A stretch of DNA of 64,000 nucleotides from Prostheceraeus crozeri (lineage: Eukaryota > Platyhelminthes > Polycladida > Euryleptidae). The notes under the pieces are model-generated. The model did not search any database. It worked only from the letters and a program-made list of their open reading frames with translations, and was not told where the DNA came from. A program made the position numbers and the translations under genes. Shown here one piece after another: positions 1 through 9,839 of this stretch (positions are counted from its first letter, which is position 1; the number at the start of each line of letters is the position of its first letter). The DNA lies in contig CAJQUW010007962.1 in NCBI GenBank assembly GCA_907163375.1, positions 62,001 through 126,000 of the forward strand. The letters are read 5' to 3'.

Positions 1-1
1 C

Positions 2-331
2 TGTGGTTACAGCAATGTTATAAGAATAGGAAGAAAGTATAATAGTGCTGCAAGACTTCTACGAATAACTCTTCGAAACGCAAACGAGAGAAATTCATTG
101 CTTCGGAAATCTTCAAATCTGCGTTTGTCATCGGAGTTCAAATCCATCAGCTTTCAGAAAGATTTGACTCCATTCCAACAACATCGGGATAAATGTCTTC
201 GTGAAGAATTGAAAATGCGACGCGATCATGGGGAAGATGTTATCATTTACCGAGATAGAATCATTTACCGGAAAGATAGACCAGAAGCGTCCAAAAATGA
301 AAATTTCCGACAAAATTCGGGTTTTCTGTAG
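2..331 (+). CDS. LINE ORF1 protein, C-terminal part
   Basis: The frame is open from base 2 and stops at 331, so the N-terminus lies outside the window. The visible part ends with the pattern common to ORF1 proteins of animal CR1-like LINEs: a basic helix (VIRIGRKYNSAARLL), then LTPFQQHRDKCLREELKMRR, a short GEDVII segment and a basic tail. In this family ORF1 binds RNA and chaperones the element's RNP. I see no zinc knuckle in the part present. It overlaps the open ORF2 frame by about 30 bp. Confidence 0.7.
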   Translation, partial: CGYSNVIRIGRKYNSAARLLRITLRNANERNSLLRKSSNLRLSSEFKSISFQKDLTPFQQHRDKCLREELKMRRDHGEDVIIYRDRIIYRKDRPEASKNENFRQNSGFL

Positions 332-2979
332 GTCTTTTATCATCTCGTTGTAGAAGTGTTACTCAACCACATCTCTTACTGTTCAATGCCCAGTCATTGG
401 TATCTAAGATGGATGAATTTAAATTGACAGTACACATCAAATCTCCAACAGTGATATGCATTACTGAAACATGGCTATCGTCGGATATTCCAGATCATGT
501 TGTGTCTCTGAAAAATTACAATCTTATTAGATGTGATCGCATTGGAAGGAAAGGTGGTGGCACAGCGATTTATCTTAATTCCAGATGTGACTTCAGAATA
601 TGTGAGTCGGTAAAGTCAATCCCTCAGACGATAGAATGTACGGATGTTCTATTACTTTCAGAGAAGCTATTTATCATGTGTATTTACATTCCTCCGAATT
701 TAAAATCATCCGACCATGATGAAATTCATTCTTATATTGTTTCAAGAGTTGATTTGATATTGGTGGATTACGTCAACGTTAATGTCCTAGTCATGGGTGA
801 CTTTAACACCTTTAACACTAAATCTTTATCCGAAGATTTGAGTTTAACAAATATCATCACCAAGCCCACACGTGGAAATAATATTCTCGATGGCGCACTG
901 ATATCTGAGGAACTTCTCGACATTTATGTACCAGACAGAGTCATTTACGACGCACCAATTGGCAATGCTGATCATCTACTTTTAACCATTATGCCGCAAA
1001 ACGCTAGCAATGAAACGCTTAATTACCGTATCGTGCCAGTCTATGACTTTCGGAAATCCTATCTTAGTCAGCTACGATCCTCCTTTGATTCATTTGAACT
1101 TGACAATGTCTTTTCGTCCAACAGTGACGTCGATTTTCAATGCGAGTACCTTATTTCTTTCTTGCAAAATTTACTGGACCGCAACATTCCTGTTAGCTAT
1201 GTTTACATGAAGGATTCTGATAAGGAGTGGATGAATCCCATGACTAAACTTCTAATAAATGAAAAGTGGGAAGCATACAGAGAGAGGAATTGGACAAAAT
1301 ATGAAAAGCTCAAATTAAAGGTTAAAGACGAAATAATTAAGGCAAAGCAAATATGGGCAAATAAAATGAAAACCTCGTCAAAGGGCATATGGAAACTGAC
1401 TGACTCGTTGACCGGGAAAGCTGAATCGAAGAAAATTGTGAACAAACTTGTTGCAAAGTATGGCAATGTTGAAAAACTTCTTGAGGACATCAGGAAATCA
1501 TTCAAAAGCATCCATACCCCTCCTGATGACTTCGATGAAACAATTAAGACAATAAATGCCATGAATGATACACGTTGGGATTTTGAAGTATCGGAGGATA
1601 ACATTGAAAAACAACTGCTAAAGCTGAAGCCCGGAGTCTCCAAAGTAAAAGACAATATTCCAAACACAGTCTTCATTGCATTGGCCGATAAACTATCAAA
1701 GTATATTGCAGAAATTGCTAGGAATTCACTTAGTCAGGGAAGATTTCCGACTATTCTAAAAACTGGGATAACCATCCCTATTCCCAAAGACAGATCGTTG
1801 AACATCAAATCTCTACGGGCAATAACAATGCTACCTTTGATATCGTCTATCATAGAGGATGCTGCTCTGAACAGTATTAGATATCGACTGGTCATGGATT
1901 ATGGGACATCCCAACACGGATTTCGTGCTTCTTCATCGACAATAACGGCCATAATTGATGTACACGATTTTGCAACGAGAACGTTTGATGACCTTTCCAC
2001 AAACGGTGTACTAATAGCCAGTGTCGATATAAGTAAAGCTTTTGATACAATAAACCATAGGATCCTATTACAAAAGCTTGTCGATCGTGAATATCCAAAA
2101 GGGTTCGTCACTTGGTTGCTTAGTTTTCTATCGAATCGAAGAAATGTAGTACGGATAAATGGCATATTTAGTGCTCCATATAATGTGAATTCTGGAGTTA
2201 TGCAAGGATCTAAGCTTGGGCCATTTCTATTCAACTCTTTTATCGGTGACTTAGTGTCCTCTTCTTCACTTTCACACATGGTGAAATATGCGGATGACGT
2301 ATTCCTAATTGTTCCCATCCTGAAATCTGAAAGTCCATTGCAATTGATGCATGAAGAAATGAAGAGCATTGAGAACCGGAGCTATGAAAACAAACTCACA
2401 ATCAATAAAAGCAAGACAAAAATTATGGCTACACAACGACGATCATGTCAAGCTAACCTGACATTTCCTGGTGAAATCGAAGCATCAGATTGCATTAAAA
2501 TCCTCGGAGTGACCATCGATAGAAATCTTGGTTTTCGAACGCATATCACAGAGATAAAAAAGAAGGCAGCGTCTCGTTTTCATGTACTCCGTAGACTGAA
2601 GCCCTTCGTAGACTCAAGAGAATTGCATACAGTATATACCTCCTTTATAAGATCGATTGTGGAATATGCCTGTCCGTGTTTCGTCGGCATAAGCAACCCA
2701 CTGGCAGGTGTTTTGGCTTCAATAGACAAGAGAGCCCACAGAATAATGAACATCGAAGAAGGCAGCTGTTTATGCTCAAGTGACGTCATAACGCGTCGCC
2801 GTTACATATTGAGCGCTCGTCTTTTTGATCACATAGTTAGTGACCGGAGCCATATCCTGCATTACCTCATCCCCGAGAAACTTCCTCGTACTTCTCAGTA
2901 TTACGCTGACTTTTCAAGAACTTCGGTGCGTTACAACTCCTTCGTGCCTTTTATGATACGTTACAAGAACGCTAACTGA
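301..2979 (+). CDS. LINE ORF2: AP-like endonuclease plus reverse transcriptase
   Basis: ORF2 nicks target DNA and primes reverse transcription of LINE RNA. The first third is an EEP endonuclease (ITETWL, VMGDFN, NADHLLLT). The middle holds the RT: HGFRASSSTITAI, VDISKAFDTINHRIL, GVMQGSKLGPFLFN and the catalytic VKYADDVFLI. The C-terminal third is the usual thumb/cysteine-histidine tail ending RYNSFVPF. The first ATG is at 409, but the frame is open from 301 and already reads like the family (LLLFNAQSLVSK) before that ATG. Translation therefore probably starts by reinitiation or frameshifting near the ORF1 stop at 329-331. No internal stop is visible over 2.6 kb. Confidence 0.92.
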   Translation, partial: KFPTKFGFSVGLLSSRCRSVTQPHLLLFNAQSLVSKMDEFKLTVHIKSPTVICITETWLSSDIPDHVVSLKNYNLIRCDRIGRKGGGTAIYLNSRCDFRICESVKSIPQTIECTDVLLLSEKLFIMCIYIPPNLKSSDHDEIHSYIVSRVDLILVDYVNVNVLVMGDFNTFNTKSLSEDLSLTNIITKPTRGNNILDGALISEELLDIYVPDRVIYDAPIGNADHLLLTIMPQNASNETLNYRIVPVYDFRKSYLSQLRSSFDSFELDNVFSSNSDVDFQCEYLISFLQNLLDRNIPVSYVYMKDSDKEWMNPMTKLLINEKWEAYRERNWTKYEKLKLKVKDEIIKAKQIWANKMKTSSKGIWKLTDSLTGKAESKKIVNKLVAKYGNVEKLLEDIRKSFKSIHTPPDDFDETIKTINAMNDTRWDFEVSEDNIEKQLLKLKPGVSKVKDNIPNTVFIALADKLSKYIAEIARNSLSQGRFPTILKTGITIPIPKDRSLNIKSLRAITMLPLISSIIEDAALNSIRYRLVMDYGTSQHGFRASSSTITAIIDVHDFATRTFDDLSTNGVLIASVDISKAFDTINHRILLQKLVDREYPKGFVTWLLSFLSNRRNVVRINGIFSAPYNVNSGVMQGSKLGPFLFNSFIGDLVSSSSLSHMVKYADDVFLIVPILKSESPLQLMHEEMKSIENRSYENKLTINKSKTKIMATQRRSCQANLTFPGEIEASDCIKILGVTIDRNLGFRTHITEIKKKAASRFHVLRRLKPFVDSRELHTVYTSFIRSIVEYACPCFVGISNPLAGVLASIDKRAHRIMNIEEGSCLCSSDVITRRRYILSARLFDHIVSDRSHILHYLIPEKLPRTSQYYADFSRTSVRYNSFVPFMIRYKNAN

Positions 2980-3082
2980 CTTTATATTTTTTGCACATGT
3001 TCTTCATCATGACGAAAATACTGTATCCATGAAATGTTTGATTTATATTCACAAAAATGAAATAAACACTACTACTACTACT

Positions 3083-3204
3083 AAAAGCTAGGGCAGACAT
3101 TTCCTTATGAAGCGCAATTGAGCCATTTTTCTTTCGAGAAACTAACAATGAATGGTAGAAACTTCCTTTTCATGCTGTATAAAGTGATACCGAATGTCAC
3201 TGAA
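3083..3204. other. Spacer, no gene seen
   Basis: Short stretch between the LINE tail and the recognisable mariner relic. It may be the more decayed part of the same relic. Confidence 0.4.
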
Positions 3205-3480
3205 GATAGGAGCATCTTCATGCAGGATGGAGTGCCAGCGCACTATTACTGACCGATCGTAAATTATTTAAAAAATGTTTTTCCCAAATTATGGATTGAT
3301 CGTCATGACAGCTTGATATTACCATATTTTATACCTTATGATTTTTTCGCTTGGACACGCTAAGGAAATTGTGCATTGGAGTCATCCTATACATTTTGAT
3401 GAACTAGAAAACAAAATTTGCACCGCTTGTCACCAGATTGACGAGCGCTTGCGTAGAGACAAGCTCTGGTGCTGCTGACC
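3205..3480 (+). pseudogene. Decayed Tc1/mariner-type transposase, C-terminal half
   Basis: Conceptual translation gives FMQDGVPAHYY, then a stretch ending FPKLWIDRH, then PYDFFAWTR and, after a frame change, HFDELENKICTACHQIDERL. This is the order of the second and third catalytic blocks and the C-terminal helix of IS630/Tc1/mariner transposases of the QDGAPPHY...PLDFFLWG type. At least two in-frame stops and one frame shift are present, so it is an old, inactive fragment. It resembles the transposase at 32484-33582 but is far more decayed. Confidence 0.6.
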
Positions 3481-4309
3481 GAAGAAATAGATTATGTTCG
3501 GGCAAATGGTGAGCAAGTAGAAAATAAACTGTCATAGCGGTGCTAGTGTTACTAGTGTTAGCAACTGTTTTCTTGTTATGTCCGAGATAAAACGACCGGC
3601 AGCTGGTAGCTCTGCGTAATGTATGTAATATCACAGCCCAATTTCAAATACATAAAGTACATAGAACACCCACTCCAAGTAGGCTGTTCTACTTACATAG
3701 AAATGCCTGTGCACACACTACATGGACATATCATTTCTTCCCCCCTATTTAAATGAACACAAAAAGTCATTCATGAAAACCAAAACGTTCGGGAGGTCTA
3801 TTAGACATCATTTCTTTTGAAACATAAATAACTTACAGGAAGTCATCATTGAGTCGATAATTGTCATTTCAAAAACTTTGAAATGATCAGTGAGAGAATT
3901 GGGAATTTAAACGAAAGTGACGTTGGGGCTCACTGTGGGATATACTAAATGTTAACAGGAAAGAAAATTATATCATAAACAAAGTTCAAAGTAAAACATC
4001 ATCCGCCAATTTACACAAACAAAAAAAAATCCATGTCACACAGCATAAATTGAAGACTGAAAACTATCGCACTTCTTCAATATGAGAAAACTGAGCTCTA
4101 TATTGTGCTCAAGTATTACACAATACAGACTCCATGCTGGCTAATATGCTTTTTAATCTAAAATGATACCCAGACCACCAAAAGAAAAAAAATCAAGAGA
4201 TGAGAGAGACATTTGACATAAGTCATTACGATTGTCTTGTGTCTTCAGGATTGACGAAGGAATCAGTGAGCTGCTTGTATAAGGATCTTCTGATCAAGTG
4301 TCACGCGGA
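3481..4309. other. No gene recognised
   Basis: AT-rich unique-looking DNA. I see no long open frame with a recognisable motif, no repeat ends and no RNA gene. Confidence 0.5.
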
Positions 4310-5125
4310 TTGAAGGGCCCTTAACAAGCTGAATATGACCTTTAACAATCTAAAAGGGACCCACACAAAATCAAGAGGTCTCCCTCACAATGTCAGAAGG
4401 GTCGTCATGATGTTAAAGGGCTCTTTTCTCAATCTCAAAAGGGTCCCCTTCACAATCTCAAGAGGGCCCCCTCACAACCTCAAAAGGGCCCCTTCACAAT
4501 CTGAATGGGCCGCTTAATCTTAAGGGCCCCTCATGATCTTAAAGGGCCCAATCATGATCTCAAAAGTCCCTCTCGCGATCTTAAAGGTCTCCCTCGCGAT
4601 AAAGTGTCCTTTCGCGATCACAAAAGGGCTCCCATCACAATACGAAAGGTCCCCACAATCTAAAAGACCCCCTCACGATCTCAAGAGGCCCCTTCACCAA
4701 GTCAAAAGAGCTTTTTCACAATCTAAAAGGGACCAATCACGATCTCAAAAATAAGGCCCCCTCACAATCTCACAGGGCCCCTCCATCATCTAAAAGGGTC
4801 CCTTCACATTTTAAAAGGGCCTCCTCACGATCTCAAGACGGTCCCTCACAATCTCAAAAGGGCTCATCACAGTCTTTAAGGACCCTTTCACGATCTTAAA
4901 GGTCCCCTCACGATGTTAAAAGGGCCCCTTCATAATCTAAAATGGCCAACTCAGGATGTCAAAAGGACTCCTTCACAATCAAAGGGTCCCCTACATTTTA
5001 AAAGGGCCTCCTCACGGTCTCAGATGGGCCACCTCATCATCTCAAAGGGACCTCTCACGATCTTAAAAAGGGCCGCCTCACAATCATAAAGGCACCACCC
5101 ACGATCTCAAAAGGGACCCCTAAAA
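4310..5125. repeat. Degenerate minisatellite, unit about 22-26 bp
   Basis: Thirty-odd loose copies of a unit such as CACAATCTCAAAAGGGCCCC are strung together, with varying length and many substitutions (CACGATCTTAAAGG, TCACAATCTAAAAGG). Short open frames inside it are by-products of the repeat. The degeneracy suggests an old array no longer being homogenised. Confidence 0.8.
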
Positions 5126-5169
5126 TGCTTCAAAATCCAAATTATTTGCTGCATGGTAGAACATTTTCC

Positions 5170-5232
5170 CACAACTTAGTTGAGTCTAAAAATCGCCGGA
5201 ATACCGGTTAAAACCGGATGAGTGGCAGCCCT
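5170..5232 (-). repeat. Possible transposon terminal relic
   Basis: Read on the minus strand from 5232 this begins CAGGGCTGCCACTCATCC and continues with CCGG-rich short inverted motifs (CCGGaataCCGG). That is reminiscent of hAT-type ends. No partner end was found nearby, so this is a weak call. Confidence 0.3.
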
Positions 5233-6753
5233 GGTAGATAGAAGTCTGTCGAAGAAAACCACAACAATTTTCGTTAATCAGCAGTCACACACCTAGCTTG
5301 TCTTTGACTTCTGATTTCTGTGATTTCTGATTCATTATGATTTGGCATTTGATTTGTGTACATAGATAGCAGGATTTGTTTCAATATTTATGTACTAAGT
5401 GATCATGCCAGACCGGAGAAATCGCTTTTAGTATTACCGTACGAGCGTATAATTTTGTGCGTTCAGAGACTTATCAAGTTTTGATTATTATTTAATCATA
5501 TTCAGCAATATTCTCTAAGTCTTTCTTTACAAATTGCGTTCAAATAACGAAAAATTCAACTTAGAATGATTACATGTGAAAAGATTCCTTTCTGTTATTT
5601 ACATGTACTGCATGCATCACACCTATTGTATATTGTATGAACATTCCTAATAACATTCAAAATATAGTGAGTATTTGGTATCTCCAAAAATTCATACGAA
5701 ACATTTACATGAATTCGATGTAATCTACTGTTGTTGTCTTCATTGCAGTTACAACATATTTTTAGAGTCAGGCTTATTTAAATTATTGTAATTAGAAATG
5801 CATTTTTCATGGTGACCGCGTAACACTGAGTTAGAAATTTACTTGCACCTAGGGCCCAGGATATGATATATAGAGAACGCGGTCCCACAAAAAATCCGGA
5901 AGATCTCTTCTAGTTTTGCCCATTTTCAGTTTTGATATGATTACATTTCGTGATCCGGCAGTCCATGAAGCCGCTCCTTCTCCAGGAGTACTGCAACAGC
6001 GGGTTGGAGGTTGTAATTCGCTGTCGAACGTACAATGGTAAAGACGATGATTAAACGAATGAGGTGATCGAGCTACGATTTCAATTCGGTGACGACTACG
6101 ACATGTCTAGTTTTGGTTCCAATAATCACGATCTTATTGAGTTTCAAAAGTTCAACTTTCTCTAAGCAGATCTCGACTATGTATTTGTAGATAAATGAAA
6201 GCGCACATCTAGCCGAATACATAATCTTTATTGTTCTGGAGGCATTTCGCCGGTCTTCTCAACAGAACATGCCCGGTAGAAAGAATGCAAATGAGTGATG
6301 ACAAATGAGAAGTACAACTACCTGCCAGAAAGGAGATAGCTTCAACACGGTAGATGAATACCAATTAGCAGTTCACGTTGCTTGCACAAATTTGGCTTGA
6401 AGTACCGAATATGCAAAGCTTCAGAAATGCGTAATAACCTGCAATTTCTAGCTTGAAAGACAATTGAAAACTTGTCACGAATATATCTACGATCGCAATT
6501 ACAGTCGAAGCACTTTTTTCTCGTTCTACCTAAAAAACGAAAGCCAATCGATAAAAACAAAAAATTAGGCATATTTTCGGAAAAGCGAATGTCTGGGTGG
6601 TCTGTTACAAGCAATTCAAGAGTCAATTTTAAATAGTTATGAATCTTTATGCGCCAACACACTGTAGGACCTATGCTGCGACTAATAATAGATTGCATTA
6701 TTAATGCACCAAGGCCACTGATAGCAATTAATTAGAGCTCAACCATATTGAGG
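5233..6753. other. No gene recognised
   Basis: About 1.5 kb of AT-rich DNA. The longest open frame (minus strand, 6342-6698) has no motif I recognise and is not supported. Confidence 0.5.
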
Positions 6754-7466
6754 CAAAGCGCCGCAGGCGAAACCTCCAGCCTTTTGTGACTATATCTAGT
6801 AGAATGTTTATGTTTTACAAAGCGCTGCAGGCGAAACCTCCAGCCCACAGAATTAGATTATCTTGATCTTTCAGTTTATGGTACATGCGAGAAGTTAGTT
6901 AGTGGGCAAATAAGAATTCCTAATACGTTACAGAGATAGGAAAAAATTCGAGCGTCACTTGTGGATTGCTGTAAATTCTATCGAAGTTATTCGATTACCA
7001 CAATTCCTTCAGATTCGAAGAATTCAGGTCATTTCGATCAAGTTCACTACATAATATCGGTCCTTCCGATCATTATTAAAAAAAATAGCAGGCGCACGAT
7101 CCTCACTGCATAGTGCAAACACGGAATGATAGCCAGACAGCGATGTGTGTTTTAATGTGCGCGACATGATATCGCAGCACGCACGCCACTCACTGGCTGG
7201 TTTCCAAAGCCGGCTGACATTGCTTGCCATTCGAGACATTGCAAGTTGTCTAATTCTGTGATGTGCCATTTCGACACGTTGCTTCCATTCCAGAAACCGA
7301 AGCGCGCGTGAGATGAATCTAATAATGTGCTCTAGCCATTTGGGAGTACAACTGGTAGAATTTTAATGTTTTTTTAAAGCGCCACAGGCGAAACGTCGGG
7401 TCATTTAAAAGTATAACTTGTAGAATTCAAGCTGTTTAAAGCGCCGCACGCGAAACCTCCTGGAAA
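6754..7466 (+). repeat. Four copies of a ~64-bp repeat with AAAGCGCCGCAGGCGAAAC core
   Basis: The core AAAGCGCCGCAGGCGAAAC recurs with small changes at about 6754, 6819, 7376 and 7439, as two pairs spaced 65 and 63 bp. Each copy is preceded by GTAGAAT...TGTTT. The core can fold as CGCC-GCA-GGCG followed by AAAC, which resembles the stem II/GAAAC half of a hammerhead ribozyme, but the CUGAUGA half is not present. Confidence 0.55.
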
Positions 7467-7842
7467 GTTTAGAAACATTTTCTCGGCAATTATATCAAGC
7501 ACGAATTACAACTTTTCAGAGATTTCTGTTATTTCAAAATGTCATGATATGAGGGAGGGTTTTATGAATCTTTTCTGTGAAATTTCTTGGCTTGTATGAT
7601 GAGCTTCACAATGTGCTAGTTTTAATATATCCCGTACACAGTAGACAAAAAATGGAATTATTTACCTCACAATGTACGGTTTGCTTCTTGAATGCACATG
7701 CCTACACTATACAATTGTACATGTGGTTTTTATGAAATTAATCGCCATTGTTGTCAATGATGAAGACGGATGCCAATACAAATAACTTTTCTAGAATATA
7801 ATAAAATAATATGCTCATAATAATGCACCGGTATGCAGAATT
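7467..7842. other. No gene recognised
   Basis: Unremarkable AT-rich DNA ending at the AGAATT (7837-7842) that flanks the hAT-type end at 7843. Confidence 0.5.
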
Positions 7843-7925
7843 CAGGGTGTCCACTCAATTTTTCAAAAAATGATATAGGAATATAGGACAAGAATTTCAA
7901 AAAATATAGGAGACCATGCATCGAC
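7843..7925 (+). repeat. Left terminal sequence of hAT-type element
   Basis: Starts CAGGGTGTCCACTCAA, followed by subterminal copies of TATAGGA/ATAGGACAA. The partner is at 61704-61783 in reverse orientation, also with TATAGGACAA motifs close by. Confidence 0.5.
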
Positions 7926-8762
7926 CAAAAGCATGTGATTTAGGAACTGTAAGTTAAATTGTAGGCCTACACCGAACGATATTACATTGGTAATCATTCT
8001 GAAAGCTTACATCATATAAATATGAGGATATTTACGTATACCCGTACATGTAAATTATGTATAAATGCTATGAATGCAAGCCTTTACAAAATATAAAAAA
8101 GCAACATTTTGTATTTCATGCATTGCGTTTTTCATGTTTTCTTTTTTGATGGCCGCCACCTTCCCTTACAGCCATCCCGTTCCACCACATTCCTTTATTT
8201 TATTTTTTGTTGATATTTTTGGAGTCAATGACTCGCTATAATTTGTCGAAACACACCTTTCAAAATCGATTACAAAGATCTTGGCAGGTGTGAAATCATA
8301 AAAATGAACTCAATTAATCATAACAAGTACTTTTGAAAAACAAACTGTGCAAAATGCTAAAAAGAAAATTCAATACCTGAACAAGCTAATTGCTTATAAT
8401 AACTATACAGTTAACAAAACCGATCAATAGAAAAAGTCTTTCAAAAATAGATAACTGCTGATAAATAGTCCAGTAGTACGGCGGATTTCATTGTATCAAT
8501 CATACTTTGTTGCTAGTCTTTATCTTTTTCACCAATTCCAGCAAATTAAAATTCCTATCTAAAAGTTTTCATTTTTGGTCGACTAGTTTTCTGCATTTCT
8601 GGCGTAATTTTTCTATTGCTTCAGTGCATTCTTTCGTGTTTTTTGATTGTCTCAATCAAATCATGCCGTGGCGGCATGTTGTAAATTACCTCTCTCTATA
8701 TCAAGTCTCAATTTCTTGTTTCCATCATGTAAGAGTTATTGTACTGCTAAAAGTGCGTTGTT
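7926..8762. other. Putative 3' non-coding region of the hAT element
   Basis: AT-rich; lies between the hAT stop codon (minus strand, 8763-8765) and the left end at 7843. No other gene seen; the open frame at 8507-8782 on the plus strand has no recognisable motif. Confidence 0.4.
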
Positions 8763-8950
8763 CTAGTGTTTCTCTTTACTGATTAATTTTTCTTCCTTCT
8801 CATCGAGAATTATCTTCTGCTTTTTCATTTGTTCCCTCTCTTTCTCCAAAATCGATCGTTGCGCATTTTCCTTTTCGATTCTTTCCTTTTCCTCTTCTTC
8901 TCTTATGCGTTCAATTTTTTTTGTCTCCTTATGCACTTAGAATGAGCACA
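8763..8950 (-). pseudogene. hAT transposase piece 4 (charged C-terminal tail)
   Basis: On the minus strand the frame reads SRCAHSKCIRRQKKIERIRE, then a Glu/Lys-rich helix (KERIEKENAQRSILEKEREQ, MKKQKIILDEKEEKL) and a stop at 8763-8765. Such a long charged tail after an alanine-histidine motif is typical of the SCAND3/ZBED-like hAT transposases. It is separated from piece 3 by the LINE tail at 8957-9338. Confidence 0.6.
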
Positions 8951-8956
8951 TCTAGA

Positions 8957-9338
8957 AGCATTACTTACTTACTTATTCCATTTAACGTCGATTGCTCCAT
9001 CCATGTTGGGTACGACGATTCGCTTGTATGGCGGCTCTCCATTTCGCTCGGTCGTTTGCATCTTCGACACGGAGCCCGAGCGCTCGAAGGTCTTCGTTGA
9101 TGTTATCCCTCCATGTCTTCTTTGGACGTCCAACTGGTCGGCGCCCATCCACTCTCAATTTCCGCACGCGCTTCACCCATTGACATTCGTCCTTTCTTTC
9201 TACGTGGCCACACCATCTTAAACGACGTCTTCTTATGGAGTCGCCGATAGGCTCCAGGCACACTCTAGCTCTCAGCTCCTCGTTTGAAATGCGGTCGCGA
9301 GAGGAGACTCCGCACATCCAACATTCCGCATTGATCAC
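8957..9338 (-). mobile_element. LINE 3' fragment (C-terminal RT-associated domain)
   Basis: The minus-strand frame has the widespread LINE C-terminal signature: MCGVSSRDRISNEELR, RRRLRWCGHVERKDECQWVK, GRRPVGRPKKTWRDNINEDL and an Asp-rich end. It is followed by a short 3' region with a TAAG microsatellite tail (read on the minus strand near 8962-8977), as in RTE/CR1-type LINEs. Only the last 120 codons are present. It is 5'-truncated and sits inside the hAT transposase gene. Confidence 0.8.
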
Positions 9339-9344
9339 TTTTTT

Positions 9345-9485
9345 CTAATTGGCAATTTTTCAGGGCAATTCCGTTGAAGGTCACGAAAGTGCATAATATC
9401 TTCGATTGCGCGGAGTCCGTTAATAACATTTTCCCCGAGTAGAGCGCGCTCTCGTGGGATGAGAGAGTTGTTGATGGATAACGAC
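9345..9485 (-). pseudogene. hAT transposase piece 3 (dimerisation region)
   Basis: Minus-strand translation gives VERSLSINNSLIPRERALLG, ENVINGLRAIEDIMHF and ends KLPIRKK. This matches the hAT C-terminal dimerisation block (xERxFSxNK...). The Foldback element inserted exactly at the start of this motif, leaving its 10-bp duplication at 9486-9495. Confidence 0.65.
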
Positions 9486-9495
9486 CTCTCCACAC
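9486..9495. repeat. Target-site duplication of the Foldback element (left)
   Basis: CTCTCCACAC here is repeated in direct orientation at 21507-21516, flanking the 12-kb inverted-repeat element. Confidence 0.75.
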
Positions 9496-9839
9496 ATGTC
9501 GTTGAAGTTAGCACCAACTTCAACACCAACTTTTTAAATAGAGTTTGTACAGAATAGGAAACCACATGTTTAGGTACTACTGATGACGCAGAGTTTGTAC
9601 AGCCAAAAATTTTTCCAAAATTCGAACTCCTTCACCTTCAAAATTCAAATTTAAATTCGAAAAATTGGTGCAAGTATTGGTGCTACCTGGTTAGCGAGTT
9701 TGTACAGCAGTGCGATGGAAAAATTTAGATACAAGAGCAAAAAACTGAGTTTGTACAGCTACTACTAGCACTTTCCTTACACGAACAACCGGAAAAAACC
9801 GCAAAAAACCGATTTTTTCAAAAAATTATATGATTTTCC
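9496..9839. repeat. Outer segment of Foldback left arm
   Basis: Unique-looking inverted-repeat end. It carries the 12-mer GAGTTTGTACAG at 9541, 9591, 9696 and 9747, each in diverged surroundings. The same 12-mer occurs once in every 175-bp unit of the array (first at 9869). The mirror copy is at about 21160-21506. Confidence 0.7.

Larger units (their letters stand above)
1..3082 (+). mobile_element. Non-LTR retrotransposon (LINE), CR1/L2/Daphne-like, 5' end outside window
   Basis: This is the 3' part of a two-ORF LINE. The end of ORF1 (2-331) is followed by a complete-looking ORF2 with endonuclease and reverse transcriptase (301-2979), then a 3' UTR of about 100 bp ending in a short ACT triplet tail (about 3067-3082). 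A microsatellite tail rather than poly(A) and the absence of an RNase H domain fit the CR1/L2/Daphne-type clades; the exact clade is inferred. Both frames are open as far as visible, so the copy looks young. Confidence 0.9.

Noticed and set aside
4335-4754. Two short open frames in the GGGCCC minisatellite
   Set aside because: Low-complexity repeat translation.
9577-9602. CTGATGA in the Foldback outer arm as a hammerhead core
   Set aside because: No stem II or GAAA follows.
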